Assembly: GCF_002257585.1 (NCBI RefSeq)
Contig: NZ_CP022743.1
Span: 2,542,001 to 2,606,000 of the forward strand
DNA: 64,000 nucleotides
Direction: 5' to 3'
Origin: Mucilaginibacter xinganensis
GTDB taxonomy: Bacteria > Bacteroidota > Bacteroidia > Sphingobacteriales > Sphingobacteriaceae
The stretch's first letter is position 1; every line of letters starts with the position of its first letter. This document shows, piece after piece, positions 1 to 8,396 of this stretch. The notes beneath the pieces are model-generated. The model worked only from the letters and a program-made list of their open reading frames with translations. It was not told the DNA's origin and searched no databases. The translations under genes were made by a program, and so were the position numbers.

Positions 1-222
<222 letters not shown>

Positions 223-262
223 AGATTAGTTAAGAACGGTTTGCGGCTTTAAACCTCGGATA

Positions 263-303
263 CTTTAAACTCACGAAGTTTTCAAAACTTCGTGAGTTTA
301 AAG
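263..303. terminator. Bidirectional terminator between guaB and ROK gene
   Basis: A perfect 20-bp inverted repeat (263-282 and 284-303) begins CTTTAAACTCACGAAG and has one base at its centre. Arms start and end in A/T runs, so it can work in both directions for the convergent genes. Confidence 0.85.
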
Positions 304-304
304 T

Positions 305-1153
305 TTATAAGGAATCGAAGTACAAGCCTGCAGCTCCCAAGATCCCACTGTTTTCCAATGCCGATCTTTCTATACGAAGGCGTTCAACACTTTTAGGATA
401 AACCAGCGTGCGGATGCGTTCCCACATCGTTTTTTCAAAGAAATTATAAGCCAGCTGCACCGATCCGCCTAAAATGATCAGCGCCGGATCATAAGTGTAC
501 ATCACCAATTTAATGGCATTGCCCAAGTGTGTACCCATTTCGGCATATAGTTTTAACGCCTGCTGATCGCCTTTTTGTGCGTCCCTGAACACATCTTCCC
601 CGTTCAGGCCATATACATTATTGAAGAATGACCCGCTGCAGTAAAATTCATAGTTGTTATCCATGTAGTCAACACAGCCAAATTCGCCCGCGCCACAATT
701 TGGGCCGGCGTATAGTTGGTTATTGATGATAATACCAGCGCCCAAACCCGTACCGATGGTGAGTCCTACCATATTTTTTCCACCTTTTCCCTTTCCAAAG
801 TAATACTCGCCAAGGGCAAAGCAGTTGGCATCATTATTAACCAACACCGGCACCTGGTATTTATTCTCAAGGATTTGCTTTAAATGCACCTCTTTCCACG
901 AAGGGATATGCACTACGTCATAAACAATTCCCAGTTCAATATCAACTACGCTTGGCACGCCAATGCCTATCGCCTTAATATCCTTGCCAATCAGCTTATC
1001 TATTATAAAATAAACATCTTCCAAAACCTGTTCTTCTGTGCCTTTGGTGTTTATCCGGCGCGAGATAATTTCAGAAATGGTGTGATCATTAACTACCGCA
1101 CCGCGAACGTTGGTGGCACCTAAATCGATGCCGATAATTTTTATGTATTTCAT
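305..1153 (-). CDS. ROK-family sugar kinase
   Basis: A 282-residue ROK protein, probably a cytoplasmic sugar kinase (glucose, N-acetylglucosamine or similar). The N-terminal phosphate-binding loop GIDLGATNVRG is at residues 8-18 and a second glycine-rich ATP loop, TIGTGLGAG, is mid-protein. The classical ROK zinc motif CxCGxxGCxE is not present: the equivalent segment reads AGEFGCVDYMDNNYEFYCSG, so structural zinc is probably not bound as in the textbook enzymes. It follows the MFS importer by 8 bp on the same strand, implying one operon in which an imported sugar is phosphorylated. The substrate cannot be read from sequence. Confidence 0.85.
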   Translation of the reverse strand: MKYIKIIGIDLGATNVRGAVVNDHTISEIISRRINTKGTEEQVLEDVYFIIDKLIGKDIKAIGIGVPSVVDIELGIVYDVVHIPSWKEVHLKQILENKYQVPVLVNNDANCFALGEYYFGKGKGGKNMVGLTIGTGLGAGIIINNQLYAGPNCGAGEFGCVDYMDNNYEFYCSGSFFNNVYGLNGEDVFRDAQKGDQQALKLYAEMGTHLGNAIKLVMYTYDPALIILGGSVQLAYNFFEKTMWERIRTLVYPKSVERLRIERSALENSGILGAAGLYFDSL

Positions 1154-1161
1154 TTAAAAGC

Positions 1162-2403
1162 TTAGTCTTTTGAATCAAAAATAGTTTTGTTGGTGATCAG
1201 TGGTTTTGCCCAAAAGCCGATACTTAGCATATATCCAAAAGTGATATACAGGAACATCATACCGGCTCTTAATCCCAGCAGGTTACCCAATCCGCCGATA
1301 AGGATTTGTACTATAGCGCCGCCAATGATGCCGGTAACCAGTATGCCCGCAAAAGATCCGTGATGCTCATCAATTGAACTGAGTGCCAGTGAAAATATGA
1401 TAGGATACATCACCGACATGAAAAAACCCACAATTGAAAATGCGTACAGCGAAACTTCGGCGCTGCCGAAAAGAGCCGCTGTAAGGGAGATAATTGCAAG
1501 TATTGAAAAAATTACCAGTAATCGGCGGCTATCCATTATTTTCAGCAGGAATAAGCCTAATATTCCTCCGGCTGTCATTAATCCCCAAAACCATGCAACA
1601 GCACGTGCACCCTGTACCTGCGGATCATAATGATGATAGCGGCTTAGGAACTCCGACATCCAGTAAGAAACCCCCTGCTCCGTTCCAACATAACAAAACA
1701 GGCCAATAAAAAAGGCTATCACTACCGGCCGTTTAAATAACTGGAGGTGTGTTTTCCATGGCCCGGCTTTTTCTTCGCTGGTCAGCTCCACTTTAGGGAA
1801 CTTTGAAAGCAGCAGGATAATAAACATCAGCAGGCAAATCACGGCAAAGATCCAGTAAAGCGAGATCCATGACATTCCCCCGGGAACCAGTCCTCCCAAA
1901 ATACCAAATACCCCGGAATGTTTTTTTTTATCCAGTTCGGAGATCATTATTGTCATCACTAAGGGGCTGAGAAATGAAGCCGCGCCAAAGATCAATTGGG
2001 CCAGCACTGAAGTGAAGGCATAGTTTTCTTCGCCGCCTGCTGTACGCAATAATGGATTAATAACAACCTGCAGCATCGCCATCCCGCAACCTATCAGGAA
2101 GAGGGAAAGTAACGCGGATAAATAGCCCGGAGAAACAGCCAGCAGCAGTGAGCCAAAAAATGCGACCACAAAAGCGGTAACCATAATTGTTTTCTCATTA
2201 TACTTTTGCACCAGCATGCTCGACGGGATTGACATTACCCCGTAGGCAATAAAAAAAGCAAAAGGTAAAACCCCGGCTAGCAGGTCGCTTAATTTAAAAT
2301 CCTTAATAAATTCAGGTGAGAGGGGGCCAATAATATTGGTTATAAAAGAAATAACAAAAAACGTAAGCATTATAAGCGTTACGATGTAATAGTTGCGCTT
2401 CAT
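1162..2403 (-). CDS. MFS sugar transporter, FucP/NagP-like
   Basis: A 413-residue integral inner-membrane protein with about 12 hydrophobic segments and the look of the FucP/GluP/NagP sugar:proton symporter group common in Bacteroidota (FITNIIGPLSPEF in the first helix, SIPSSMLVQKY after the second, MYPIIFSLAL late). It is the first gene of a two-gene operon with the ROK kinase 8 bp downstream, which supports uptake and phosphorylation of a hexose or amino sugar. The start ATG at 2401-2403 has no clear Shine-Dalgarno site, as is usual in this phylum. The exact sugar is unknown. Confidence 0.85.
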   Translation of the reverse strand: MKRNYYIVTLIMLTFFVISFITNIIGPLSPEFIKDFKLSDLLAGVLPFAFFIAYGVMSIPSSMLVQKYNEKTIMVTAFVVAFFGSLLLAVSPGYLSALLSLFLIGCGMAMLQVVINPLLRTAGGEENYAFTSVLAQLIFGAASFLSPLVMTIMISELDKKKHSGVFGILGGLVPGGMSWISLYWIFAVICLLMFIILLLSKFPKVELTSEEKAGPWKTHLQLFKRPVVIAFFIGLFCYVGTEQGVSYWMSEFLSRYHHYDPQVQGARAVAWFWGLMTAGGILGLFLLKIMDSRRLLVIFSILAIISLTAALFGSAEVSLYAFSIVGFFMSVMYPIIFSLALSSIDEHHGSFAGILVTGIIGGAIVQILIGGLGNLLGLRAGMMFLYITFGYMLSIGFWAKPLITNKTIFDSKD

Positions 2404-2768
2404 GAATTTTATTTTATGGCTGGTTAGGATTGATTGACTTACATATTTAGGGTAAATCTTTAGTATTCACAAGTTATAAAAAACAATTTAAAAAGTTTGT
2501 AGTGAATTTGTTATGCATATATATATATGAGCTGATGCCGGTTTCAGAAAATATTTTGAGCGGTTTCGAAAGAAAAAAATTTGATAACAGATATTTTAAG
2601 CATGTTGCTCGTCTATGAAAATAATAATATTATGTGTTTCTGGGAATATGTTGGATGTTGATAACTGTCTTATATCGTATGTAATATAAAATAAGTACCT
2701 GTATATCAAGTGTTAGTCGGGTGGTATAAAATTGTTAAAAACTTGTTAATAAAAATCAAAAAAAAGTC
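2404..2768. other. Gene-free AT-rich stretch upstream of MFS gene
   Basis: I find no convincing coding frame. It should hold the minus-strand promoter for the MFS-ROK operon and the upstream region of the plus-strand RNA candidate. A short alternating AT run lies near 2516-2528. No repeat or terminator of note. Confidence 0.5.
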
Positions 2769-2799
2769 TTGCAAAATGTTATCGATGCCGCTATCTTAG
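2769..2799 (+). promoter_or_regulatory. Bacteroidota-type promoter for the structured RNA candidate
   Basis: TTG at 2769-2771, a 20-base spacer, then TATCTTAG at 2792-2799. This fits the sigma-ABfr pattern TTTG-N19-21-TAnnTTTG, with one or two mismatches in the -7 box. It predicts a start near 2806, just before the hairpin-rich stretch. Confidence 0.45.
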
Positions 2800-2805
2800 A
2801 ATCAT

Positions 2806-3145
2806 CAAGAACGACGTACTTTGACAACTTTGCAGGAAACTAAAATGAATCTGGCGAACCTTCGGGAGAGCTAAAGATCACAGAAGTCACTGTAATTACC
2901 CGAAAATGATACGACGCGAGTCGCGAAAAATGAAGGCTAATTAAAAAGGTATTGAAAGGATCGGTATTCTTTACGGAGAAGAGCGAAAGCCATCAATGAA
3001 CTGAAAGCATCAATGTTCGCAAGAACAGTAGAAGAGCAGGTCGGTTAAAATACACAAAACTTGGTGCTTTATGTGCAGCTACGGCTGAACATAAGGTTTG
3101 GAAACGGAAGAAGAATCGCAAGAGGACGCTTCCGTTTTCGCTTTT
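2806..3145 (+). ncRNA. Candidate structured noncoding RNA, family not recognised
   Basis: No open frame spans this stretch, yet it has many small hairpins capped by very stable tetraloops. They are CC-UUCG-GG at 2859-2866, CGAC-GCGA-GTCG at 2912-2923, TGTTC-GCAA-GAACA at 3014-3027, and an 11-pair stem (one mismatch) closed as C-UACG-G at 3069-3094. A final stem, 3102-3110 with 3129-3137, is followed by a T-rich run and looks like a terminator. A promoter-like element precedes it at 2769-2799. Short direct repeats occur inside (CATCAATG twice near 2991 and 3009). It does not show the landmarks I know for tmRNA, RNase P RNA or SRP RNA. It could be an sRNA, a long leader or an rrn-leader relic. 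It is chromosomal, just outside the island. Confidence 0.45.
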
Positions 3146-3230
3146 ACAGGCCTTTTTTGTCTGCCGGTATTTCGGATCGGTCTGAAAATGGATCAGCCCG
3201 GGATTTTGTAAAGGATCTGAATAAAATAAA

Positions 3231-3261
3231 AAACCCTCTAAATCACTGATTTAAAGGGTTT
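3231..3261. terminator. Terminator displaced from the tRNA gene
   Basis: Arms 3231-3243 and 3249-3261 pair with one mismatch around a 5-base loop, next to A/T runs. Before island insertion this would have lain just downstream of the tRNA(CAT) 3' end. The island supplies a substitute terminator at 37638-37671. Confidence 0.6.
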
Positions 3262-3285
3262 ACAGTTGTTGAAAAACTGCTTTTT

Positions 3286-3308
3286 GTGCGCCCACCTGGG
3301 CTCGAACC
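3286..3308. repeat. Left attachment site, displaced tRNA 3' end
   Basis: This 23-bp copy begins GTGCGCCCACCTGGG and repeats 37695-37717 exactly. It covers the T-arm and acceptor 3' strand of the tRNA, read on the minus strand. The sequence diverges at once on both sides, as expected for an att core. Confidence 0.88.
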
Positions 3309-3360
3309 TATATCTTTAACTAATTGATTATCAATTATCTTTTTCTATCAAACAACGCCG

Positions 3361-3384
3361 GGTTACGGAATAGGTATTGTAACC
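3361..3384. repeat. Putative integrase arm-type site, left end
   Basis: It starts GGTTACGGAATAGGTAT and ends GTAACC; GGTTAC and GTAACC form an inverted pair. The first 17 bases recur exactly at 37574-37590 inside the other island end, and a shorter version occurs at 37432-37447. Copies at both ends, close to the att cores, suggest recombinase or excisionase binding sites. Confidence 0.55.
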
Positions 3385-3943
3385 TGAAATCGTATGGCTA
3401 AGGTAATAAAAAACGATTAATTATGCAATGTAATAAATTTAAAACATGAATCGTAATCAACTATTAGTCAGTGGTTTGTATTGTAGTTTGATTATGTATA
3501 AGGGGGTAAGTAATTTAGATTCTCCCGGTATGTACCTCAATCGATTATTATATAAATACCCCGTTTCGTTATTATAATTTTACCACAGTTGATTGTTACA
3601 CCACAATGCTTCCGAGTCCATTTTAATTCTTCTATTAATCTATCCCACACCAGAATATTTACAGCATCATTTGCAGCATCTTTTACAGCATCATTTAGAG
3701 CATCATCGGTGATAACCAATGGATAATGGCTGGCATGAAACCTTGTTTTGATAGTTCAATTTTGTAACAAAACGAGGCAATACAGGGGCTTTTGGTTTAT
3801 TCATTTAACCAGCGATACCAATTTTCGTCACATTTTTCAGAATGCCAATAAGTTATATCTTATATCTGAATTGTGACCTTTTGCGTAACATTTAGTATAT
3901 AAAATATAATTTGAAAATTAGTCTTTATAGTTATGCTTTGTTT
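3385..3943. other. Gene-poor left end of island
   Basis: I find no convincing gene. A 60-codon minus-strand frame at 3537-3719 is driven by repeats of a GCATCATTT-like unit and has no recognisable homology, so I treat it as chance or a relic. Composition is AT-rich. Confidence 0.45.
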
Positions 3944-4007
3944 AATATAATTGTATTTGTACATTTGAATATAATTGTATTTGCACGAATGTGTGTAATT
4001 GTGATTG
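3944..4007. promoter_or_regulatory. 24-bp-period direct repeats upstream of fic gene, possible operator
   Basis: The 16-mer AATATAATTGTATTTG occurs at 3944-3959 and again at 3968-3983. A degenerate third copy (11 of 16 bases) falls exactly one 24-bp period later at 3992-4007. The array ends 64 bp before the Fic start codon, a place suited to autoregulation by the protein's winged-helix-like N-terminus. Confidence 0.45.
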
Positions 4008-4071
4008 AACGATTATATATCATGGCATTTGTCAAAAGGAATAAACGAATATTCAATATAATTCAATTATT

Positions 4072-5616
4072 ATGGCGACACCTGGAGAAAAATTGGCAGA
4101 AGCATTGAGCCTGTTAAAAGCATTACAGGACAATGGAGAGGTAGCGATACATACAGGAGAATTGCCGGGCGATCAAAGAACGCTATTAATAAAAAGGGCG
4201 TTTCTGAAAGAAGTTTCAAAGGGGTGGTATATCCCATCTGACCCCTTGGAAAATCCGGGCGACAGCACAGCCTGGTATAGTGCATATTGGGATTTTTGCG
4301 CCAAATTTTTAAAACATAAATACGGGAATAACTGGTGCATTTCACCGGAACAGTCTTTATTGATACATGCAGGAAACTGGTCTGTTCCACCTCAATTGAT
4401 AGTCAGGTCGCCTAAAGCTAACAATACGCCGATGTCTTTGCCGCATCAGAGTTCTTTGTTTAACCTTAAAGCCGAAATACCTGCGAATACGACAACAATT
4501 ATAAACGGAATACGGATGTACCAGGAACAGGCGGCTTTAATCTATAGTTCGCCGGCTATTTTTACGAGTAATCCAATAGATACCAGGACCGGCCTATCCA
4601 TGATACGGGACGCTTCTGAATTATTACCAATGTTGTTGGAAAACGGGCATACGCGTATAGCTGGCCGTTTAGCGGGGGCTTTCAGGAATATAGGCCGTGA
4701 AAAGATCGCTACGGACATCGTTGAAACTATGAAGGCAGCGGGATTTGACACACGGGAATCTGATCCGTTCGCTTACAGACTGGATATTGATCTTTCCCCG
4801 CGTGAGCGTTCCCCGCAGGTTAACAGGATCAAATTGTTATGGAATGAAATGCGGAAGGTGGTCTTTAATAATTTCCCAAAATCGCCAGGTATGCCGAAAG
4901 ACATAGAGGGCTATTTGAAAAAGGTTGATGAAATTTATGTAACGGATGCTTATCATTCCCTTTCAATTGAGCGATACAGGGTAACGCCAGAACTGATCGA
5001 AAGGGTGCGCAGTGGCGAATGGAATAAAGGGGACAACCAGGCGGATAAAAAACAAAAGGATGCAATGGCAGCAAGAGGTTACTGGCAGGCTTTTCAAGAA
5101 GTTAAATCGTCTATTAATGCCATATTAAATGGGGCAAATCCCGGAACCCAGCTCAGTCGAGATCATAGTAAGTGGTACCTCGAATTATTCGACCCGAGTG
5201 TTGCTGCAGGGATTTTACGCCCTGTGGATCTGGCTGGTTACCGCAGTAGCCAGGTTTATATCGGCGGTTCCAAGCATGTACCCCTCAGTGTGGAGGCTAT
5301 GCGGGATGTTATGCCGGTGTTCTTTGAACTGCTGGAAGCAGAACCGGAAGCTTCCGTCCGGGCTGTGTTGGGGCATTTTATCTTTGTATTCATTCACCCT
5401 TATATGGATGGCAATGGCCGGATAGGTAGGTTCCTGATGAATGCAATGCTGGCTTCTGGTGGTTATCCCTGGACTGTGATCCCGGTTGAAAAGCGAAATA
5501 CCTATATGGAGGCATTAGAGAAAGCAAGCGCGGAACAAGATATTACTCCTTTTGTACAATTCATCGCTCATTTAGTTGAACTTGGTATGCAGGGCAAACC
5601 GGAGGCCCACTTGTAA
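4072..5616 (+). CDS. Fic-domain protein with AbiEi-like N-terminal region
   Basis: A 514-residue cytoplasmic Fic protein. The catalytic loop HPYMDGNGRIGR covers residues 442-453 and keeps the His, the acidic residue and both Arg needed for transfer of AMP, or another nucleotide phosphate, to a target side chain. An upstream helix has S296-LSI-E300, matching the S/TxxxE inhibitory motif of self-inhibited Fic proteins, although the usual Gly/Asn after Glu is Arg. Residues 1 to about 110 look like an AbiEi-type winged-helix antitoxin domain (KRAFLKEVSKGWYIP segment), which would make this a toxin-antitoxin-like fusion. That N-terminal call is weaker. It is a single gene preceded by 24-bp-period repeats and convergent with the GHKL gene. 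Confidence 0.85.
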   Translation: MATPGEKLAEALSLLKALQDNGEVAIHTGELPGDQRTLLIKRAFLKEVSKGWYIPSDPLENPGDSTAWYSAYWDFCAKFLKHKYGNNWCISPEQSLLIHAGNWSVPPQLIVRSPKANNTPMSLPHQSSLFNLKAEIPANTTTIINGIRMYQEQAALIYSSPAIFTSNPIDTRTGLSMIRDASELLPMLLENGHTRIAGRLAGAFRNIGREKIATDIVETMKAAGFDTRESDPFAYRLDIDLSPRERSPQVNRIKLLWNEMRKVVFNNFPKSPGMPKDIEGYLKKVDEIYVTDAYHSLSIERYRVTPELIERVRSGEWNKGDNQADKKQKDAMAARGYWQAFQEVKSSINAILNGANPGTQLSRDHSKWYLELFDPSVAAGILRPVDLAGYRSSQVYIGGSKHVPLSVEAMRDVMPVFFELLEAEPEASVRAVLGHFIFVFIHPYMDGNGRIGRFLMNAMLASGGYPWTVIPVEKRNTYMEALEKASAEQDITPFVQFIAHLVELGMQGKPEAHL

Positions 5617-5700
5617 TCTGACCGAAGTTTGAATTTTTCCGGATTTTAATCGGAGAGTTAATTTCGATGCATGAGTAATAGCCATGGAAATACGTGAATA

Positions 5701-7290
5701 TCAATTATCTGTTTTAAAATTCAGGCCAAACAATTTCTTCAGTACAACTTCCACAACTTTCCTGAATGTCGCTAATTCACTATCAGAAACGGTAACAGTC
5801 GCTCTTTTATGGACCAATTCACTCCTAAGCTTATAATAATATTCTATTTTTTTCCACTGTGTTTGTGTAAATGAAACGGTGTTTTTGACCTCCGCATGAA
5901 CATCAGTTCGATTTTTCATGATGTTTTCTAATCGGGTGGCGCTATAACTGGTGCCTGAATCATTTATCAAGTATTCTTTAAAAGCTATTTCAAGCATACT
6001 GTCCAATGTCAACATGGATATTCTATTTTTCTGCTCCAGTTTTAATTTTCCTATTTCTTCTACAGCTATAACAGTTTCATAAAGTCCTGTTACCCACGGT
6101 TTATTCTTAGCTAAAGCCCTATTATTGATTTTAATAATATCGCCATATTTTCGTTTGGATGGCCTGGGTATCGGTGGCAAATAAAGCCTGACCTGCGACG
6201 AAATGTTTGTAAGCACTTCTTCGTTGATGATACCATCATCATACTTAAAAATATTTTCTTCCCATCCACCTGCCGAACTCCATTTCTTTGAAAGCGTAGA
6301 ATAATGAGTCAACACTCTATCAATATGTTCCTGAATCTCTCTAAAGGAAGGATGCTTGGGGTTGATGTCGGATTTGCTGCTGTTCCACGGCATGAGTTTG
6401 GCAGGGCCGGTTAGCTTAACGATTACACGGGCTAATGAAACAGAAGGGTGCGGATTGCCTATCCTCAACGGCTTATATCCAACTTCGGGGCCTTTGTATG
6501 CTTTGGTAATTAACCTATTATTACAATAAAAATAAGCGCCGTACTCGCCTCCTGATGGCTCCCCCGACTTCGTAAGGCCCCCCAAAATATCCAGTTTTAT
6601 TTTACCATCAGCACCGAAGTCTATATCTCCCGTAAATTCCTTTGGTTCAAAGTCAGGAGGATAAGACCATTTATCGAAATAGATCGGAGTTATATCGTTA
6701 CCATTAAATTTAAGTTGAAAATTGACATCAGCCAAAAACAGTCCATAGGTTACACCCAAATGGTTTTTCAAATCAGCTTCGTTTTCAGGTTTTATAGGGT
6801 CCCTAAGCTTGATAAGCTCAATTTTAGTAGTATTTTCCGGAATCGGGTCGACTTCATAAATGTGGAGATCCCAGGTGCTGTCATCTTTAATCCAAGCGTC
6901 ATCTATTTCAACCAAAATTGTTTTCTCATCCTTGTATCTCGTAAAAATCCTGATTTCTTCCGCTAATGCCACTACCGCTCTTTTCGACCCTACACCGAAA
7001 ATTCCAATTGTCGCATCCTCAGCCGTATTTCTACTATGACCTGGGCTAACAATTAAGTTAATATCAGCTTCAGGTACGCCGCCGCTATTATCAATAACCT
7101 GAATAACTTGCCTTTGATAGTCTAATTCGATTGAAACCTCAAGCGGATGTTGTTTGCCTCTGTGTATCCAGCTATCAATTGAATTGTCAATCAATTCGCA
7201 AAGCGCTGTTTTGATATGATAATCTGCAATGATGGAAAGGTATATTCTTTTAGATGGTAACGCCTCAATATCTTTCAATAATTGTTTCAT
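5701..7290 (-). CDS. GHKL-family ATPase, MORC/MutL-like, partner of Mrr nuclease
   Basis: A 529-residue protein with an N-terminal Bergerat ATP fold. The N box reads ELIDNSIDS (residues 32-40), the G1 box DNSGG (67-71) and the G2 region GIFGVGSKRA (96-105). It therefore probably binds ATP and dimerises like Hsp90, MutL or MORC proteins. The C-terminal half (about 380-529) has no domain I know. It lies 48 bp downstream of an Mrr-type nuclease on the same strand. MutL/MORC-like GHKL ATPases encoded beside restriction nucleases are a described prokaryotic theme, so a two-gene restriction or DNA-sensing system is likely. Direct function is inferred. Confidence 0.8.
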   Translation of the reverse strand: MKQLLKDIEALPSKRIYLSIIADYHIKTALCELIDNSIDSWIHRGKQHPLEVSIELDYQRQVIQVIDNSGGVPEADINLIVSPGHSRNTAEDATIGIFGVGSKRAVVALAEEIRIFTRYKDEKTILVEIDDAWIKDDSTWDLHIYEVDPIPENTTKIELIKLRDPIKPENEADLKNHLGVTYGLFLADVNFQLKFNGNDITPIYFDKWSYPPDFEPKEFTGDIDFGADGKIKLDILGGLTKSGEPSGGEYGAYFYCNNRLITKAYKGPEVGYKPLRIGNPHPSVSLARVIVKLTGPAKLMPWNSSKSDINPKHPSFREIQEHIDRVLTHYSTLSKKWSSAGGWEENIFKYDDGIINEEVLTNISSQVRLYLPPIPRPSKRKYGDIIKINNRALAKNKPWVTGLYETVIAVEEIGKLKLEQKNRISMLTLDSMLEIAFKEYLINDSGTSYSATRLENIMKNRTDVHAEVKNTVSFTQTQWKKIEYYYKLRSELVHKRATVTVSDSELATFRKVVEVVLKKLFGLNFKTDN

Positions 7291-7338
7291 AGTGCCTGGT
7301 CCGCCAAATTTTACAAAAAATTGATTGGTATACTTATC

Positions 7339-8151
7339 TTATTCTTCGGCATCTTGTAGAACGAGATCAATTGCGTTCGTATAGATTGGCAGGACTTCTT
7401 TCTCAATGCCGAAACCTTTTTCGATCATAATATCAACTATCGCTTTGCCATCAATTAATACAATAGGCACTGCTCCGATTTGGAACGATGAGCTTTTTGC
7501 GTCGTTTGTAAATTTCGAAGTTGTAAAAAAGATTCCCTGCTGATATTTACCCTGAATATCACCTCTGAATTGATTAATCTTAGGCCTCCCTACTGAAGTT
7601 TTCGTCCATCGTTTGCATTCGAATGCAACTTTCATGTAAACCAAACCTATTTTAAGTTCGCCGTGACCGTCAATCCCTCCGTCTTTTGTTTTATTAGTTA
7701 CCTTTAGATTTTTAAACCCATAAACCAGCAAAAGCCGTTTACAAAACTCTTCAAAGGAAAATGGATTGAGCGCTATTAATTGATCAAGCGTTGAATCCTT
7801 AAATTCCTGGATATATTTTTCGTGTAAAGTTTTGATTTGTTCAAAATTAGACTCACGAATTACTTTTTCATCTTTCACATCCGGCGTTATCGCTTTTTGG
7901 TGGGCAACACCTTTGATCCAATAATGCCCGTCATTCAGAAAAACAAAATGTTTTGATTTATGTGCAGTAGGAAAGTTCAGATTTTCACTATGGCGCCTTA
8001 ATTGGGTCCTGACGATATGTTCAGGATTTATAGCGTTAAAACGATATAAATCGTCTTCGACTATTCTTTTATAGATATCACCTACACGCAATGGTTGCCC
8101 CTCACGTTTTAACGCTTCTGAGATTGCTTCGTTAATAGTATTTTTTGGCAT
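7339..8151 (-). CDS. Mrr-type restriction endonuclease with HARE-HTH domain
   Basis: The 270-residue protein has two parts. Residues 1-82 resemble a HARE-HTH/winged-helix DNA-binding domain (TINEAISEALKREGQPLRVGDIY). Residues about 120-260 are an Mrr_cat PD-(D/E)xK nuclease with DGGIDG at 157-162, FECKR at 177-181 and a following Q194, the usual active-site set. Mrr relatives cut modified or foreign DNA. It is first in an operon with the GHKL ATPase. A perfect 13-bp inverted repeat sits 14 bp before its start codon. Coupling of cleavage to the ATPase is an inference; the nuclease assignment is well supported. Confidence 0.86.
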   Translation of the reverse strand: MPKNTINEAISEALKREGQPLRVGDIYKRIVEDDLYRFNAINPEHIVRTQLRRHSENLNFPTAHKSKHFVFLNDGHYWIKGVAHQKAITPDVKDEKVIRESNFEQIKTLHEKYIQEFKDSTLDQLIALNPFSFEEFCKRLLLVYGFKNLKVTNKTKDGGIDGHGELKIGLVYMKVAFECKRWTKTSVGRPKINQFRGDIQGKYQQGIFFTTSKFTNDAKSSSFQIGAVPIVLIDGKAIVDIMIEKGFGIEKEVLPIYTNAIDLVLQDAEE

Positions 8152-8164
8152 AATTGTGTGAGGT

Positions 8165-8196
8165 TTATTTGTAAATATAGCATTATTTACAAATAA
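8165..8196. promoter_or_regulatory. Perfect 13-bp inverted repeat, operator for Mrr-GHKL operon
   Basis: TTATTTGTAAATA at 8165-8177 and its exact complement at 8184-8196, 6 bases apart. It lies between the divergent Mrr and DUF262 genes, adjoining the Mrr start, where a dimeric regulator could repress transcription. No long T run follows, so a terminator is less likely. Confidence 0.6.
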
Positions 8197-8396
8197 CTTT
8201 AATTGAACATTTTGGCAGCGAATTTAGATGGATCTAAGTATACAAGATATTAATTGACTCTTTACCGATACTTTAGTTGAATTTTATTATAAATAATTGA
8301 TTAGGCTATGAGTATTTCAATAACCATTAATGAAGATGCATTTTTTTATGTTAAAATAACTGATGATATTTAGAGCTTATAAACCATCATTTATCT

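Noticed and set aside
3061..3249. 62-codon plus-strand frame
   Set aside because: It lies in the hairpin-rich RNA candidate and spans its terminator-like stem; the residues are Arg/Phe-rich with no protein character.
3537..3719. 60-codon minus-strand frame
   Set aside because: Its first part is a product of short GCATCATTT-like DNA repeats, and it has no motif or credible neighbour.
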